Origin: Silene conica
Taxonomy: Eukaryota; Streptophyta; Magnoliopsida; Caryophyllales; Caryophyllaceae
Assembly: GCA_029255685.2 (NCBI GenBank)
Contig: CM055318.2
Span: 4,841,001-4,905,000, forward strand
Direction of reading: 5' to 3'
DNA length: 64,000 nucleotides
Of the stretch, positions 45,617 to 55,949 are shown piece after piece. The notes beneath the pieces were generated by a model, which saw nothing but the letters and a program-made list of their open reading frames with translations, was not told the origin of the DNA and searched no databases. A program made the translations under genes and the position numbers. Position 1 is the first letter of the stretch, and each line of letters starts with the position of its first letter.

Positions 45617-46107
45617 AGTCGATGAGATCGGAGAAAAATAATAGTGTACAGTCTAAGGTGAATACGAGTCCTCTAATAGATTTTTTATTTAGCGGATTAT
45701 GCTTAGTAAATTGACCGATAATTGTTTTATTAGTACTTTGATAATTAGATTAGTATTATTACAACAATTTTGTAATCAAGCCCTGTTCAGCAAACGGCAA
45801 AAACAGATTTATAATAGCAGATAACGTTAGCATAATACGGTTAGTAGATTTTAATAGCAGGTTTGACTATTAAATTAAAATAGCAGATTAAAAAAGGGTA
45901 TTTGGCAATTAGCTAATTATAGGATAATTAGAACGATTTCATATATAAATTGAATATACTAATATAATATGCTGCAAAAATAATACGGAGTATATAAATA
46001 CACAATAGCAAAACTAAATTATCATATAATAAGTCATAACAATAGACTATTATTACGTACGTACATCATCATCTAAAAAACACACAATTATGACAAGTTC
46101 TACGACC
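45617..46107. other. NAC 3' flank and duplicated NAC upstream sequence
   Basis: From about 45970 the sequence matches the 120 bp before the NAC start codon (aaatacacaat, aagtcat, tactattacgta, catcaactaaaaaaccacac-like text). It is the leader of the broken second copy. Confidence 0.6.
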
Positions 46108-46475
46108 ATGAATCCAACCAATTCCAATTCTAGGGCTTGTTTGGTTGACATAGGGGAATTAAAGTTCCCGGGAACTTCAAGATCACATGAATTTCCAATT
46201 CATGTGAATTCGCAAAAAGTGTTTGGTTCGCATATGAGAAGTTAATTCATGCGGGAAGTTCTATTGACCAAGGAGGGACTTGGTGAGTAATTTCCCATAT
46301 AATGGAGGAAGTAAATTCATGTGGGAAGTTCTACTTCCCATGATATTGGCAACCAAACAACAACATAATTTTACACTTCCCGGGAAGTTCAACATCCCAT
46401 GATTTTAATGGGTAACCAAACAAGCCCCTAGTTCATCCGTTTCATACAAGACTCATCACGACTTATTTCTATATA
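46108..46475 (+). pseudogene. 5' fragment of a second NAC copy, split by a MITE
   Basis: ATGAATCCAACC at 46108 matches the start of the NAC gene at 43660. After the MITE (46133-46427) the text resumes with tttcatacaagactcatcac and the cgacttat...tacgt part of the NAC start, then similarity fades. Only about the first 25-30 codons survive, so it is a dead fragment of a tandem duplicate. Confidence 0.8.
46133..46427. mobile_element. Tourist-like MITE, 295 bp, inside the NAC fragment
   Basis: Perfect 14-bp ends GGGCTTGTTTGGTT/AACCAAACAAGCCC with a 3-bp duplication CTA (46130-46132, 46428-46430). The ends resemble those of plant Tourist (PIF/Harbinger) MITEs. The interior is rich in gggaagtt/aacttccc pairs, giving a long hairpin. 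Removing it restores continuity with the intact NAC copy, which proves the boundaries. Confidence 0.9.
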
Positions 46476-46940
46476 CGTTCCAATTTTTTCTTTTACATTA
46501 AATTAAAATAAGGTAAATAATGATTAAGACGGGAGTAGCTACATTTATGTTCTTTAAAAATTCTAGATACATTTTGTCAAATAAAAATTCTCGAATCGAC
46601 CTAGTTCTTGCTCGCTTGTGATTTGTCTTAGTATTCTAATAATAATCAATAATTAACAAAAAAAGCTTTAAATAATAAAAATGTGAAATAAAAATTGTTG
46701 GACTGACGACACAATTGTAGGGATGAAGTATGTATATATTTGATCTTCGTTTGGCTTGAATACGTAACCAGTGGGAATTTCAGTTTTGTTTGAGGCGGAA
46801 TTTGGTTCCCGTCCAACTCATATGTAATTAGGGACGATGAACTAGGTTTGTATTAAGAATCGATGTAGGTTTGTTCTTAACAATTTATTAAGACAACAAA
46901 TTATTAATTTATTTTGTGTTTTTATATACAGACAGTTAGT
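46476..46940. other. Spacer
   Basis: AT-rich. No gene or element boundary seen. Confidence 0.5.
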
Positions 46941-47139
46941 TATGGTTTAATTAGCGTTGCAAAAAGAAAAAAAAAAGACGATAATTATATTACTTGTATA
47001 TGAGATCCTAATAATTTCTAGATACTAACCTAGACGGAGTATATAAAATATAAATTTCTTTTTGATGAATTTGCCTCACATTTTATTAATTAGGTTATAT
47101 AATTATACACTAATTATGTTATTTTGATAATAAAAATAA
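46941..47139. repeat. Second copy of the NAC upstream segment 43076-43276
   Basis: About 200 bp nearly identical to 43076-43276 (gcgttgcaaaa, gatcctaataatttct, aatttgcctcacattttatt, tgataataaaaataa). It stops exactly where the Helitron begins, while the other copy continues. Part of the tandem duplication around the NAC gene. Confidence 0.9.
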
Positions 47140-47229
47140 TCATTATATCTATAAAAGAAGAATGAAAAACTGCCTATGTGGCACAATGTGGATGCAGAAT
47201 TAGGTTAATGCAAGTCTCTCATTCAATCT
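47140..47229 (+). mobile_element. Helitron 5' end, interrupted by the gypsy element
   Basis: Starts TCATTATAT after an A and matches the first ~85 bp of the Helitron at 10946 (aactgcctatgtggcac, gcaagtctctcattcaatct). The rest must lie beyond the gypsy element, outside the window. The duplicated flank at 43276/43277 is the empty site (A|T). Confidence 0.85.
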
Positions 47230-47863
47230 TGTTATGCCCTAAAAATGACATTTTTATAAGCTAACACGTGGCATCGTCTAAGTGGATGGAGCATGTACAT
47301 GTGGCATCCAAAGTCAAAGGAAAAGCAAGAAGGAAAGTCATATGGGAAGAGGATTGCACAAGAAGGAAGAGAGCACTGGAAACGAGAAAGAAGAAGAGGA
47401 CGAAATGCCAGGGCTCGAGGATTGCCCGAAATGGCCACACACACAGGGAGAGCCAGAAAAAGCAGCTGGAGTAAAGAAGCCAAAATGGGACAAAAGGAGA
47501 AGAAGGATCCGTTGGATGGAAGGAGCATCCAACGGTCCATACAAGCATAATTGTATATATATGTTAACCTTGTATCATTAGTTCATTCATTCATTATCAT
47601 ACTTAGCATACACAACACTAAGAAAACTCAACAAATACTTGTAAACGCACACACACTCTGAAAGAGAATTCTAGTGGAACTTGGAAGAAATCTTCTTCCC
47701 GCAGTTTTTCCCCAAAGGGGCTTCCTGCGTCATCAACCCTCTCGTCCCTCACACTTCTTCTTTTTACTCTTCTAAATATTTACTTTGTCTAAATACATCA
47801 CCTACTAGGTTTGGAATCACTATAACCTCCTAAAAGAACATTAGGTAAATTTTGACCTAAACA
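47230..47863 (+). repeat. 5' LTR of the gypsy element
   Basis: Begins TGTTATGCCC and ends CCTAAACA just before the primer site. A TATA-like tatatatatg lies near 47555, suggesting transcription starts shortly after. The 3' partner is outside the window, so the left border rests on the Helitron comparison and the TG start. Confidence 0.8.
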
Positions 47864-47866
47864 TTT

Positions 47867-47885
47867 TGGCGCCCACCGTGGGGCT
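47867..47885 (+). promoter_or_regulatory. Gypsy primer-binding site
   Basis: TGGCGCCCACCGTGGGGCT lies three bases after the LTR end. TGGCGCC-type primer sites are usual for Tat-lineage gypsy elements. The exact tRNA is not assigned. Confidence 0.8.
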
Positions 47886-47945
47886 GTAGTGATTATTCAA
47901 CCCAAAAGCGTAAAAATCCTGAAAAACCCTCGAAAATCTCTCAAA

Positions 47946-50465
47946 ATGACAAACCCAGCTCCTCAAACAAACCCACTACCCACCCCAGCGGTAACAGAAA
48001 CTTCTCCCATCTCCGTGGAGAGTCAGGAATCTCCAACCCTGAAGGTGACCGCTCCCCTCGCTGTCAGTACTCCGCAGACACAGTCAGGCGTCACTGGCGG
48101 CAATACAGCGGCCAGCTCGGGCTCGGCAGATGCTCCCACCCCAGCCATGTGGAAGACGATGATGGAAGGAATCTTTACCCTCCATCAGGCAGTCGACGGC
48201 TTAAGGAAGGACAACCAGGAGCTCAGAAAGCTAGCCACGGCTCAGAATCAACTTCCACGCGTCAGCGGAAATCCAGGCGCAGAGGCAGGAGTCCCAAGAC
48301 CTCCAGGGAGCAGAGTTGAAGCCAGGGCCATCCCCAACGAGATAGTCACCAGACTAGATCTCGCAGGGTTAACTCCCTCCGAGAGAATCACTCCCTCAGG
48401 ATTGGGCTACCTCTCCATCAACCTGGACTCACCGCAACCGCAAATGGGAGCCCCAGGTAACGGATCTGTAAGATTACCTGTTAATACTAACCAACATGGT
48501 AATGCAGGACCTTTTTTAACCCCTACCTCAGTCTGGACACAAGGGGAAGGGTCATCAGCAAGGCAACCACCCCTGCTGGGGGCTGGCTCATCGGGATACT
48601 CCACCCAGCAGACGCCATCGATAGTGCACACCGTGCCGATGAGTCTTCAAGCACTCTGCCAGCCCGCGGTCGGCCAGACCCCAGGAGCGCCAAGGTATGC
48701 ACCTCTCACTCATACTACCCCTTGGAATTTCGCTAACCCTCTTGCAGGACCGAACCCATGGGAGCACCAGTACAAGGAGCTGTGGGACTTAGTCAGCCGC
48801 ATACCAGGAATGCCAAGGCCCCTGGAGAAAGCGGCCCCAGACAGCTACGCAGACTCGCCATTCACCCACAACATCGTCTCGGTAGATGTGCCCAAAGGAT
48901 TCACTCCACCAAATATGACCAGCTACGACGGAACGGCTGATCCGATAGACCACATCAACCAATACAAGCAGAAGATGATGGTAATCACGGCCTCGGGCTC
49001 CCTGAAGGAGGCATGCATGTGTAAAGGGTTCGGATCCACTCTCTCCGGAGCTGCCCTCCAGTGGTTCGTCACCCTGCCCAACTCCAGCATTTCCAGCTTT
49101 GCGGACTTGGTGAATGCGTTCAACCAGCAATTCACCAGCAGTAGGCGGCTAGAAAAGCAGAGCAGCGACCTCTACGAGATCCAGCAAGGCGATGGAGAGT
49201 CCACCAGAGACTACCTAGCCCGGTTCAACAAAGAGATGGTGTCAATACCCCATTGCGAGGAAAAAGCCGCCATCCACGCCTTTCGCTGGGGGCTACCACA
49301 GGCCTCCGACCTATACAAGGAGCTCACCAAGTGGCCATGCACGGCTTATGCTCAGGTTCAGCAAAAGGCGTTGGATGCCATCCGACTGGAAGAAGATGCA
49401 GGGCCCAGGAGGATCAGTTGCGGCTCCGCTTCCACCAGCAGAAAGGCACCAGCAGCAGACAGGCAGGAGAAATCCAAACCTTACAACAGGCCGGTGCATA
49501 AGGTTTCTGGAGGAAAAAATTGGAAGAATGACCCAAATCTGCCGCCAAAGGTACAAGAGTATGGTTTCACTGTTAATCTTGCAGGACTAATCAAAGCACT
49601 AAAGGAGTTGGGAGAAAAGGTGGAGTGGCCCAAGAAGCGGGCAGAAGAAAGAAGCAAGGACGGAAGGGACACCAACCTAAGGTGTGACTTCCACAACGAG
49701 GACATCGGGCATACAACCGAAGATTGCATCACCCTCAGAAAAGAAGTCCGGTACCAGTACGAGCAGGGTAATCTGAACCACATCTTGCCAAAAGGAACCA
49801 AGGTGAACGCAACTCGCCAGGTAGCACCCTCTAGCCCACCTCTCTGCACTAGAACTATTAACGTGATAACAGGGGGCTCGGAGCTGTGCGGACTCACCTA
49901 TTCCGCAGCCAAAAGGCACGCCACCCGAGTTAAAGGAGACAAGCCAGAGTCCTCGTGCAGGATCAGCGCCCAGGATCTACCGGTCGTCAGCTTCGACGAA
50001 ACGGATGTAGAAGAGGGTGCTGAGTACCATGATGACGCCCTGATCATCACCCTATCCATAGGGAATTGTAGGGTGAAGAAGATTCTGGTAGATACGGGGA
50101 GCTCAGTCAATATCATCATGTTGGAGACGCTGAAAAGTATGGGATTTGGGGAAGCAGACCTAACCAAAAAGGCGGTTCCACTGGTGGGATTCAGCGGAGA
50201 AACAAAGCATTCGCTCGGAGAAATCATGATCCCGACCTACGCCGGAGGAATCAACAAGCAAGTAAGGTACCTGGTAATTGACGGTCCCTCCACCTACAAC
50301 GTCATCCTGGGCAGGCCATGGATACATGATATGAAAGCCATCCCGTCTTCATACCACCAGTGCCTTAAGTTCCCTACGCCGTGGGGAGTCCAGACCATAA
50401 GGGGAAACCAGGAAGAAGCAAGGAGCTGTTACAAAGTAGCACTCAAGCCCACAGCCACTCCATAG
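47946..50465 (+). CDS. Gypsy Gag-protease polyprotein, 3' end cut by the copia insertion
   Basis: The start is ATG 47946 (MTNPAPQTN), the first in frame; the frame is also open upstream. A Pro/Ser-rich N-terminus precedes a retrotransposon gag domain (LQWFVTLPNSSISSFADL ... QQGDGESTRDYLARFNKEM), then a CCHC-like knuckle CDFHNEDIGHTTEDC and an aspartic protease with ILVDTGSSVNIIM. The frame now ends at a TAG inside the copia repeat (50463-50465). Without the insertion it would run four codons further to the natural UAG at 59622. Gag forms the particle and the protease processes it. Confidence 0.93.
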   Translation: MTNPAPQTNPLPTPAVTETSPISVESQESPTLKVTAPLAVSTPQTQSGVTGGNTAASSGSADAPTPAMWKTMMEGIFTLHQAVDGLRKDNQELRKLATAQNQLPRVSGNPGAEAGVPRPPGSRVEARAIPNEIVTRLDLAGLTPSERITPSGLGYLSINLDSPQPQMGAPGNGSVRLPVNTNQHGNAGPFLTPTSVWTQGEGSSARQPPLLGAGSSGYSTQQTPSIVHTVPMSLQALCQPAVGQTPGAPRYAPLTHTTPWNFANPLAGPNPWEHQYKELWDLVSRIPGMPRPLEKAAPDSYADSPFTHNIVSVDVPKGFTPPNMTSYDGTADPIDHINQYKQKMMVITASGSLKEACMCKGFGSTLSGAALQWFVTLPNSSISSFADLVNAFNQQFTSSRRLEKQSSDLYEIQQGDGESTRDYLARFNKEMVSIPHCEEKAAIHAFRWGLPQASDLYKELTKWPCTAYAQVQQKALDAIRLEEDAGPRRISCGSASTSRKAPAADRQEKSKPYNRPVHKVSGGKNWKNDPNLPPKVQEYGFTVNLAGLIKALKELGEKVEWPKKRAEERSKDGRDTNLRCDFHNEDIGHTTEDCITLRKEVRYQYEQGNLNHILPKGTKVNATRQVAPSSPPLCTRTINVITGGSELCGLTYSAAKRHATRVKGDKPESSCRISAQDLPVVSFDETDVEEGAEYHDDALIITLSIGNCRVKKILVDTGSSVNIIMLETLKSMGFGEADLTKKAVPLVGFSGETKHSLGEIMIPTYAGGINKQVRYLVIDGPSTYNVILGRPWIHDMKAIPSSYHQCLKFPTPWGVQTIRGNQEEARSCYKVALKPTATP

Positions 50466-51965
50466 TGTTCCTTAGAGTCGAGTCTTTTGACTTTCAACTG
50501 TTTCTTGAGATTAAGACAGATTTTGGGTAACTTTGGTTTCTTTCCCACGGTCACCGTAACAGGGGCCAAGAGGATTTTTTCTGGGTTATTTCATGCTGGG
50601 CGATATCGGCAGGATTCGAGTTGAGGGAAATATCCAAACCCTTATCAGGATTTTATCATTTCTCAGGGCCACTCGAGGAGTAGTAACTGAAATGCATGGC
50701 CATGCTCGAATACAGATTCGTTTTATCAGTTAAGTTACTCTCTAGTCGGGGAAACCACTCTTGATACAGATCGCTTGTGAGATACGACCTTTGCGAATGC
50801 GGATTTGCAAATTGTCTTACATTGAGTGGGAGAAATTTTAAAAGGATATGAGAATCGGTTATCGCACCTACACTTGTACGGACAAGTGGGAGTTTGTTGG
50901 AGATTGTGTCCTCCACATGTAGTGTGATAACGTCATTGAACATACCCTTGTACGGACAAGTGGGAGATTTTTGGGGCTGGTGTCCTTGACAATTAAGTAC
51001 AATGACTTATTAAATCTCTTTAAGGATCACAAGGGCATAATTCTGTATTATTACCAGTTGATCCACGTTTATCAATAACGGTTGGCTTGCTAGATAAGTT
51101 TGACGTTATTGTCATACGGATGGCGGTGGTCAACTGGTCCCTATACGTCACACCTATAGGACACGTTTGAGAGATGTGAAGGTATGAAAATACAGTCACA
51201 TTTTGCCGGATATGACTAAACGGTTAGTCAGAGGTATTGACTATTAAATTAGTCAATAAGATGTTGAGATTATTATTTAATACGGATTAAATAATTTTAG
51301 CTAATACGGATTACATGATTAATTCGTAAATTAAATATAAACGGTTATATTTAATTAAATATTGTATTCGCGTATTAATATAAACAGTTATATTAATTTG
51401 GGTAATTATACAATATCGTATTTTGTCAGACCATTATTAATATATCGACTGTATTAATATCTGATAACATGTTACGATTTATAAATAAAACCCGCGAACA
51501 ACTTAAAACTAAATGGGTCGAATCACGAATTAGAATAAGGTAAGAGTGGAAAGCCCACTCCTACTCTATCTCCAATTCGGCCGAAACCTAGAGACTACAT
51601 AAGGAGAGTTTTTCTCCTTATGTCAGTTACTCTTGTTGCACTGTAAAATAATCTCAGGGTAAAATTAGGGTTTGAGAGCATTCTTCTCCCAAAACCTCAG
51701 ATCTCACATCTAAAACCTCAAGGGCTCTCCCTATATTGCAAGGCAATTGGAGAGGATTTCTAACACACGCGGCCACGTCTCAAACTAAGTCTTGGGTGCA
51801 AGTTATAGGAGGGAATTTGCATTAATTCCTGTTCTTAGGCCTTTTGCGCGAGGACTAAAGGTTGTACTTCTTTTCTCATGTTTTTAATCTTATGACGATA
51901 TTCACAATTGCATATTTCATTATAATCCTGCAAATTTAGGGTGAATACGCGTTTTATTCCCCACA
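50461..51965 (+). repeat. Copia 5' terminal repeat
   Basis: 1505 bp, ends CCCCACA, two bases before the primer site. It contains two copies of ACGGACAAGTGGGAG (near 50878 and 50953), each followed by a TG start (TGTTGGAG at 50895, TGGGGCTGG at 50972). These look like polypurine tract plus LTR-start signals caught inside the repeat. Confidence 0.93.
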
Positions 51966-51967
51966 AG

Positions 51968-51980
51968 TGGTATCAGAGCC
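51968..51980 (+). promoter_or_regulatory. Copia primer-binding site
   Basis: TGGTATCAGAGCC is complementary to the 3' end of initiator tRNA-Met, the standard primer of plant copia elements. It lies two bases after the 5' repeat. Confidence 0.95.
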
Positions 51981-53714
51981 TTAGGCCATGAAAATTTTAC
52001 AATTGTGTCTTTCATAAGTTTTAAAAATTTTGAAAACCGTACACTGTGCTTAGGCACTCGATCGAGTACCAGTTGCACTCGATCGAGTGCCCTCGTACCA
52101 GGCCCGTGCGTGTGATTTTTGTGAGAAATCGATCTTGTTTTTCGATTATAATTTGCATATTGTTAATTAATCGATATTTTTAGCAATATGTGAATCTTTT
52201 GTTGTTGTTTATTTATGATTTACACGTTTTAAATCCATGTTATAAACCCGTTTTAATTTAAAAGTGCAGCGGTTTGCAGTTTTTACGAGCCACTCGATCG
52301 AGCCCTGCTGCACTCGATCGAGTGACCCTGACACTCGATCGAGTGCCCCTGTTACTCGATCGAGTGCTCTCGTTTCGGGGTGTTTATTTTCGAAAATAAC
52401 TTGTTTCTTATTTTCACATGGCTTAAAATAATATACTGTATACGGAAATAGTATATTATTTAGTGAAACGGTTCACCCTCGTTTGATACATATTGTTTTA
52501 AAACAGTTTAAAATAATGGATTATATGTTTATTAAAATTGGTGATTAAAGCGGTATAGTCACATAATTTTAATCTTAAAAGGTGGTTTGGTATAAATTTA
52601 TTAATCATAATAACAGTATTATGTCATGTATAAATTTTTTTTTTGTTGATGCATTTTATTTATCGTCTTGTGAATGCCTTGAATGCTTTCAATAACGTAT
52701 TTAATTGTTGCAAACGGTTGTAACTTAGTGTGGCCTTAGAAGATTGTGTTACCGTAATGATGGGACACGATCTTGCTTGTAATTTTGAGATCTTGAATCT
52801 CCGTTTTGAGTTTTTGCCATGTAATTACTTTTGTATTTAAATTAGAATGTATCTAGGATTACTTTTGTAATTTAAATTAGTAATTTTGTGAAGACCAAAG
52901 ACAAGACGGAGACCGGATGCTCACTCCCGCTGCAAGGACCAAGATAGAACATCAAGACAAGCTTCTAGGGTCCAACGGTGGATTCCAAGTGGTTTTATGT
53001 TTATTTTGGTAGGATAGGCCACACTAGGACTTTTATTTACGTTTATTGCATTTATCTTTACGCTTTCATCGATAATAGCTTGCATCATATTCCGCCTAAA
53101 AACCAAACCACCTATATCATGCCTGAAAACTGACTCATGTAGAGGTCACGCGTTAGTTTTCTGTGACAATACAGATGTCACATGTCAATTTAAAAAGCCA
53201 TCACTTTATTTAATTCATTCACGCAAATGCTAGTTTTTAGTTCACTTAAATATGGATAAATAAGAGTTGATGGGGTCTTCCTCGTATAACCAAAAATTGA
53301 GATTAGTCTTTATAAATCAGCCTCCCATGAATCCCTTCTTCGTCGGTAGGCATAATATGACCCCTTCTACGTCGGGTAAGTGGGAACAGATGATTTATTT
53401 TATCTCAACATCATGGTCACTCGATAATATTCCAGTGACTGAGATGGACTAATAGATAGGATTTACGGAAATCTATCGACCAAGAGTTCCAACGATTGGA
53501 ATTAGCCAAACTGTGGGCTTATCAATATACGGAAATTGAGTCTTGGGATCGTTTATATAATTCTCGAGGGAGATCAATTATATAAATGCATGAGTCTACA
53601 AGTTTAAATTCAATTTAATATAGACTTAAATCACAACAATAAGTTGCTTATATGGTTTTGTTTTATCTTCTTTTCAGTGTAGAACACGTTCATTAAAACT
53701 GCTGTAAAACTAAA
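51981..53714 (+). other. Copia leader
   Basis: About 1.7 kb between primer site and gag. It contains the palindromic ACTCGATCGAGT array (52056-52366) and otherwise AT-rich text with no coding potential of note. Unusually long for a copia leader. Confidence 0.7.
52056..52366. repeat. Dispersed palindrome ACTCGATCGAGT, six copies
   Basis: Copies at 52056 and 52077, then four between 52290 and 52366 (one with a final C instead of T). Each is a perfect or near-perfect 12-bp palindrome separated by short C-rich spacers (gccctcgtac, gaccctgac, gcccctgtt). Confidence 0.92.
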
Positions 53715-55949
53715 ATGGCTGGTGAAGACCCAATGCCAAGTGCCAAGCTAGCACGTGAATCCTGGCTAAAGGCCTTCATGGACTCCATGAATCAGTCAAC
53801 TAGACTGAGGAATGATGGGTCAAACTTCTCCGACTGGGAGGCAGCACTACGGAATGCTGCCATTGCTGACGGAAAGCTTAAGTATTTAACTGAGCCAATT
53901 CCGGCACACCCAGGAACTGGAGCTAGAGCCAACGATGTTCGCGCTCATAGCGACTTCGTCATGGAAGCGGGTGCGATAAAGAACGTACTCATCTATGCAA
54001 TGGAATCTAATTTGCAAAGACGCTTCATAACCCATGGTGCAAACAAGATTTTCACCACGCTCACTAACGAATTCTCCAAGGCTCCGAGAATCGTTTCTTA
54101 TGAGCATACCTGTCGCTTCTTTGAGGCGAAACTCCAGAAGGGCCAAGCTGTTAGCCCACATATTCTCAACATGATTGAGAATATCGAGAAACTGGAGACC
54201 CTAAACTGCAAGATCAGTGAGAACATCATCGTTGATCGCATGCTTCATTCGCTTCATGATGGGTTCGCCCTCTTTAGGGCCAACTACTATATGAACGACA
54301 CGAAGAAGACTCCTCATGAGCTCCACTCCCTTCTCGTACAGACTGAGAAGGATCTAAAGTTGAGTGGGAGTCTAAAGCAGGATGTTCTCATGATCTCAAG
54401 TAAGGGAAAAGGTAAAGGGAAGGCTAAAGCTCAGGGCGACCTAGCGGTAGGTAGGCCCAGGTTCAAGAAACCAGGATTTGCTAAGAGTGGGCCTGGTGAG
54501 TCGAGTAACTCACAAGGCAAGACAAAGAGCAAGGATACAAGCATGAAATGTCACCATTGCCACAAGACTGGGCATTGGAGGCGCTCATGCCCCGTGTATC
54601 GCGAGGACATTAAAGCAGGCCGTGTTACTCCTGTTGGTATGTCTTCTTCTTCTTTTATTCACATGATTGAGATTAACCATGCAAGTTGCGGAACTTGGGT
54701 ACTTGATACTGGTTGTGGTTCTCATCTATGTAATCATGTGCAGGGCCTCCGAAACCAAGAACCCCTAATCAAGGGTGAGGTGGACCTGCGTGTCGGGAAT
54801 GGAGCACGTGTGGCTGCAGTCTCGAAGGGAACATACGTAATCCAGCTTCCAAGTGGATTCGAGTTATTTTTATATAACTGTTATTATGTTCCTAGTTTGT
54901 CCAAAAACATTATTTCAGTTTCGGCACTTGACAAACTTGGCTTTTCATTTGTAATAGAGAATAATAGCTGTATTTTCTCCTTACACAATATGATATATGG
55001 CAAGGCAGTTTCCATGAATGGAATTTATGTTTTAGATCAAACTACCGAGATATTACATGTGAATAATAAAAGAATAAAGGTAGGTGACAAAGATCAAACT
55101 TACCTATGGCATTGTCGTATTGGACACATAAATGAGAAACGCGTAAAACAGCTCATACAGAATGGAGCTATTTTGCCCTTTGATTTCGAATCATATGGCA
55201 CGTGTGAATCATGTCTCATCGGCAAAATGACTCGTATTTCCTTCAAAGGTGTTGGAATGCGCGCTGCCGACCTATTAGGACTCATACATACGGACGTATG
55301 TGGCCCTATGTCGATCAACGCACGAGAAGGCTATAGGTATTTCATCACTTTCACGGATGATTTGAGTAGATATGGCTATGTCTACTTGATGAAACATAAA
55401 AGTGAATCCTTTGACAAGTTCAAAGAATACCAGAATCGGGTACAGAACCAGCTGGGTAGAAAGATTAAAGCACTACGCTCGGATCGTGGTGGTGAGTATC
55501 TTTCACGCGAGTTTGATCAACACCTAAAAGACTGTGGGATCGTGCTACAGTTGACTCCACCTGGAACACCACAATTAAATGGTGTGTCCGAACGGAGAAA
55601 TCGAACTTTACTTGATATGGTTCGATCCATGATGAGTCACACTGTTGTGCCTGATTCATTGTGGGGCTATGCTCTTTTGTCGGCCGCTTTAATACTTAAC
55701 CGAAGTCCGTCTAAAGCTGTTGACAAGACTCCATTCGAGTTATGGAAGGGAACGGTCCCTAACTTGTCCTTTATTCGGGTTTGGGGCTGCGAGGCTTATG
55801 TCAAGTGGAGACACGAGGATAAGCTCGGCCCGCGATCGGTCAAGACATACTTTATAGGCTATCCAAAGGGAACGTTTGGTCATTACTTCTACTCGCCTAC
55901 CGAACAACGTGTTTTTGTTGCGGCTAGTGCGACGTTCTTAGAGAAATAA
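53715..55949 (+). CDS. Copia Gag-protease-integrase part of the polyprotein
   Basis: 744 residues starting MAGEDPMPSA. Gag of the UBN2 type (FSDWEAALRNAAIADGKLKYL), zinc knuckle CHHCHKTGHWRRSC, protease WVLDTGCGSHLCN, pre-integrase LWHCRIGHINEKRV and CESCLIGK (HHCC), integrase core with HTDVCGP, RSDRGGEY and NGVSERRNRTLLD. It ends at a TAA (55947-55949). The same frame reopens at once with typical copia linker and RT, so this is a nonsense break and not a natural end. Needs the downstream part for a working element. Confidence 0.93.
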   Translation: MAGEDPMPSAKLARESWLKAFMDSMNQSTRLRNDGSNFSDWEAALRNAAIADGKLKYLTEPIPAHPGTGARANDVRAHSDFVMEAGAIKNVLIYAMESNLQRRFITHGANKIFTTLTNEFSKAPRIVSYEHTCRFFEAKLQKGQAVSPHILNMIENIEKLETLNCKISENIIVDRMLHSLHDGFALFRANYYMNDTKKTPHELHSLLVQTEKDLKLSGSLKQDVLMISSKGKGKGKAKAQGDLAVGRPRFKKPGFAKSGPGESSNSQGKTKSKDTSMKCHHCHKTGHWRRSCPVYREDIKAGRVTPVGMSSSSFIHMIEINHASCGTWVLDTGCGSHLCNHVQGLRNQEPLIKGEVDLRVGNGARVAAVSKGTYVIQLPSGFELFLYNCYYVPSLSKNIISVSALDKLGFSFVIENNSCIFSLHNMIYGKAVSMNGIYVLDQTTEILHVNNKRIKVGDKDQTYLWHCRIGHINEKRVKQLIQNGAILPFDFESYGTCESCLIGKMTRISFKGVGMRAADLLGLIHTDVCGPMSINAREGYRYFITFTDDLSRYGYVYLMKHKSESFDKFKEYQNRVQNQLGRKIKALRSDRGGEYLSREFDQHLKDCGIVLQLTPPGTPQLNGVSERRNRTLLDMVRSMMSHTVVPDSLWGYALLSAALILNRSPSKAVDKTPFELWKGTVPNLSFIRVWGCEAYVKWRHEDKLGPRSVKTYFIGYPKGTFGHYFYSPTEQRVFVAASATFLEK

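Noticed and set aside
47232..47581. Overlapping open frames on both strands
   Set aside because: They lie inside the gypsy 5' LTR; no family motifs, and the plus-strand Lys/Arg-rich frames reflect purine-rich sequence.
50656..50943. 95-codon minus-strand frame, present again at 58296-58583
   Set aside because: Duplicated only because it lies in both copia terminal repeats; no motifs.
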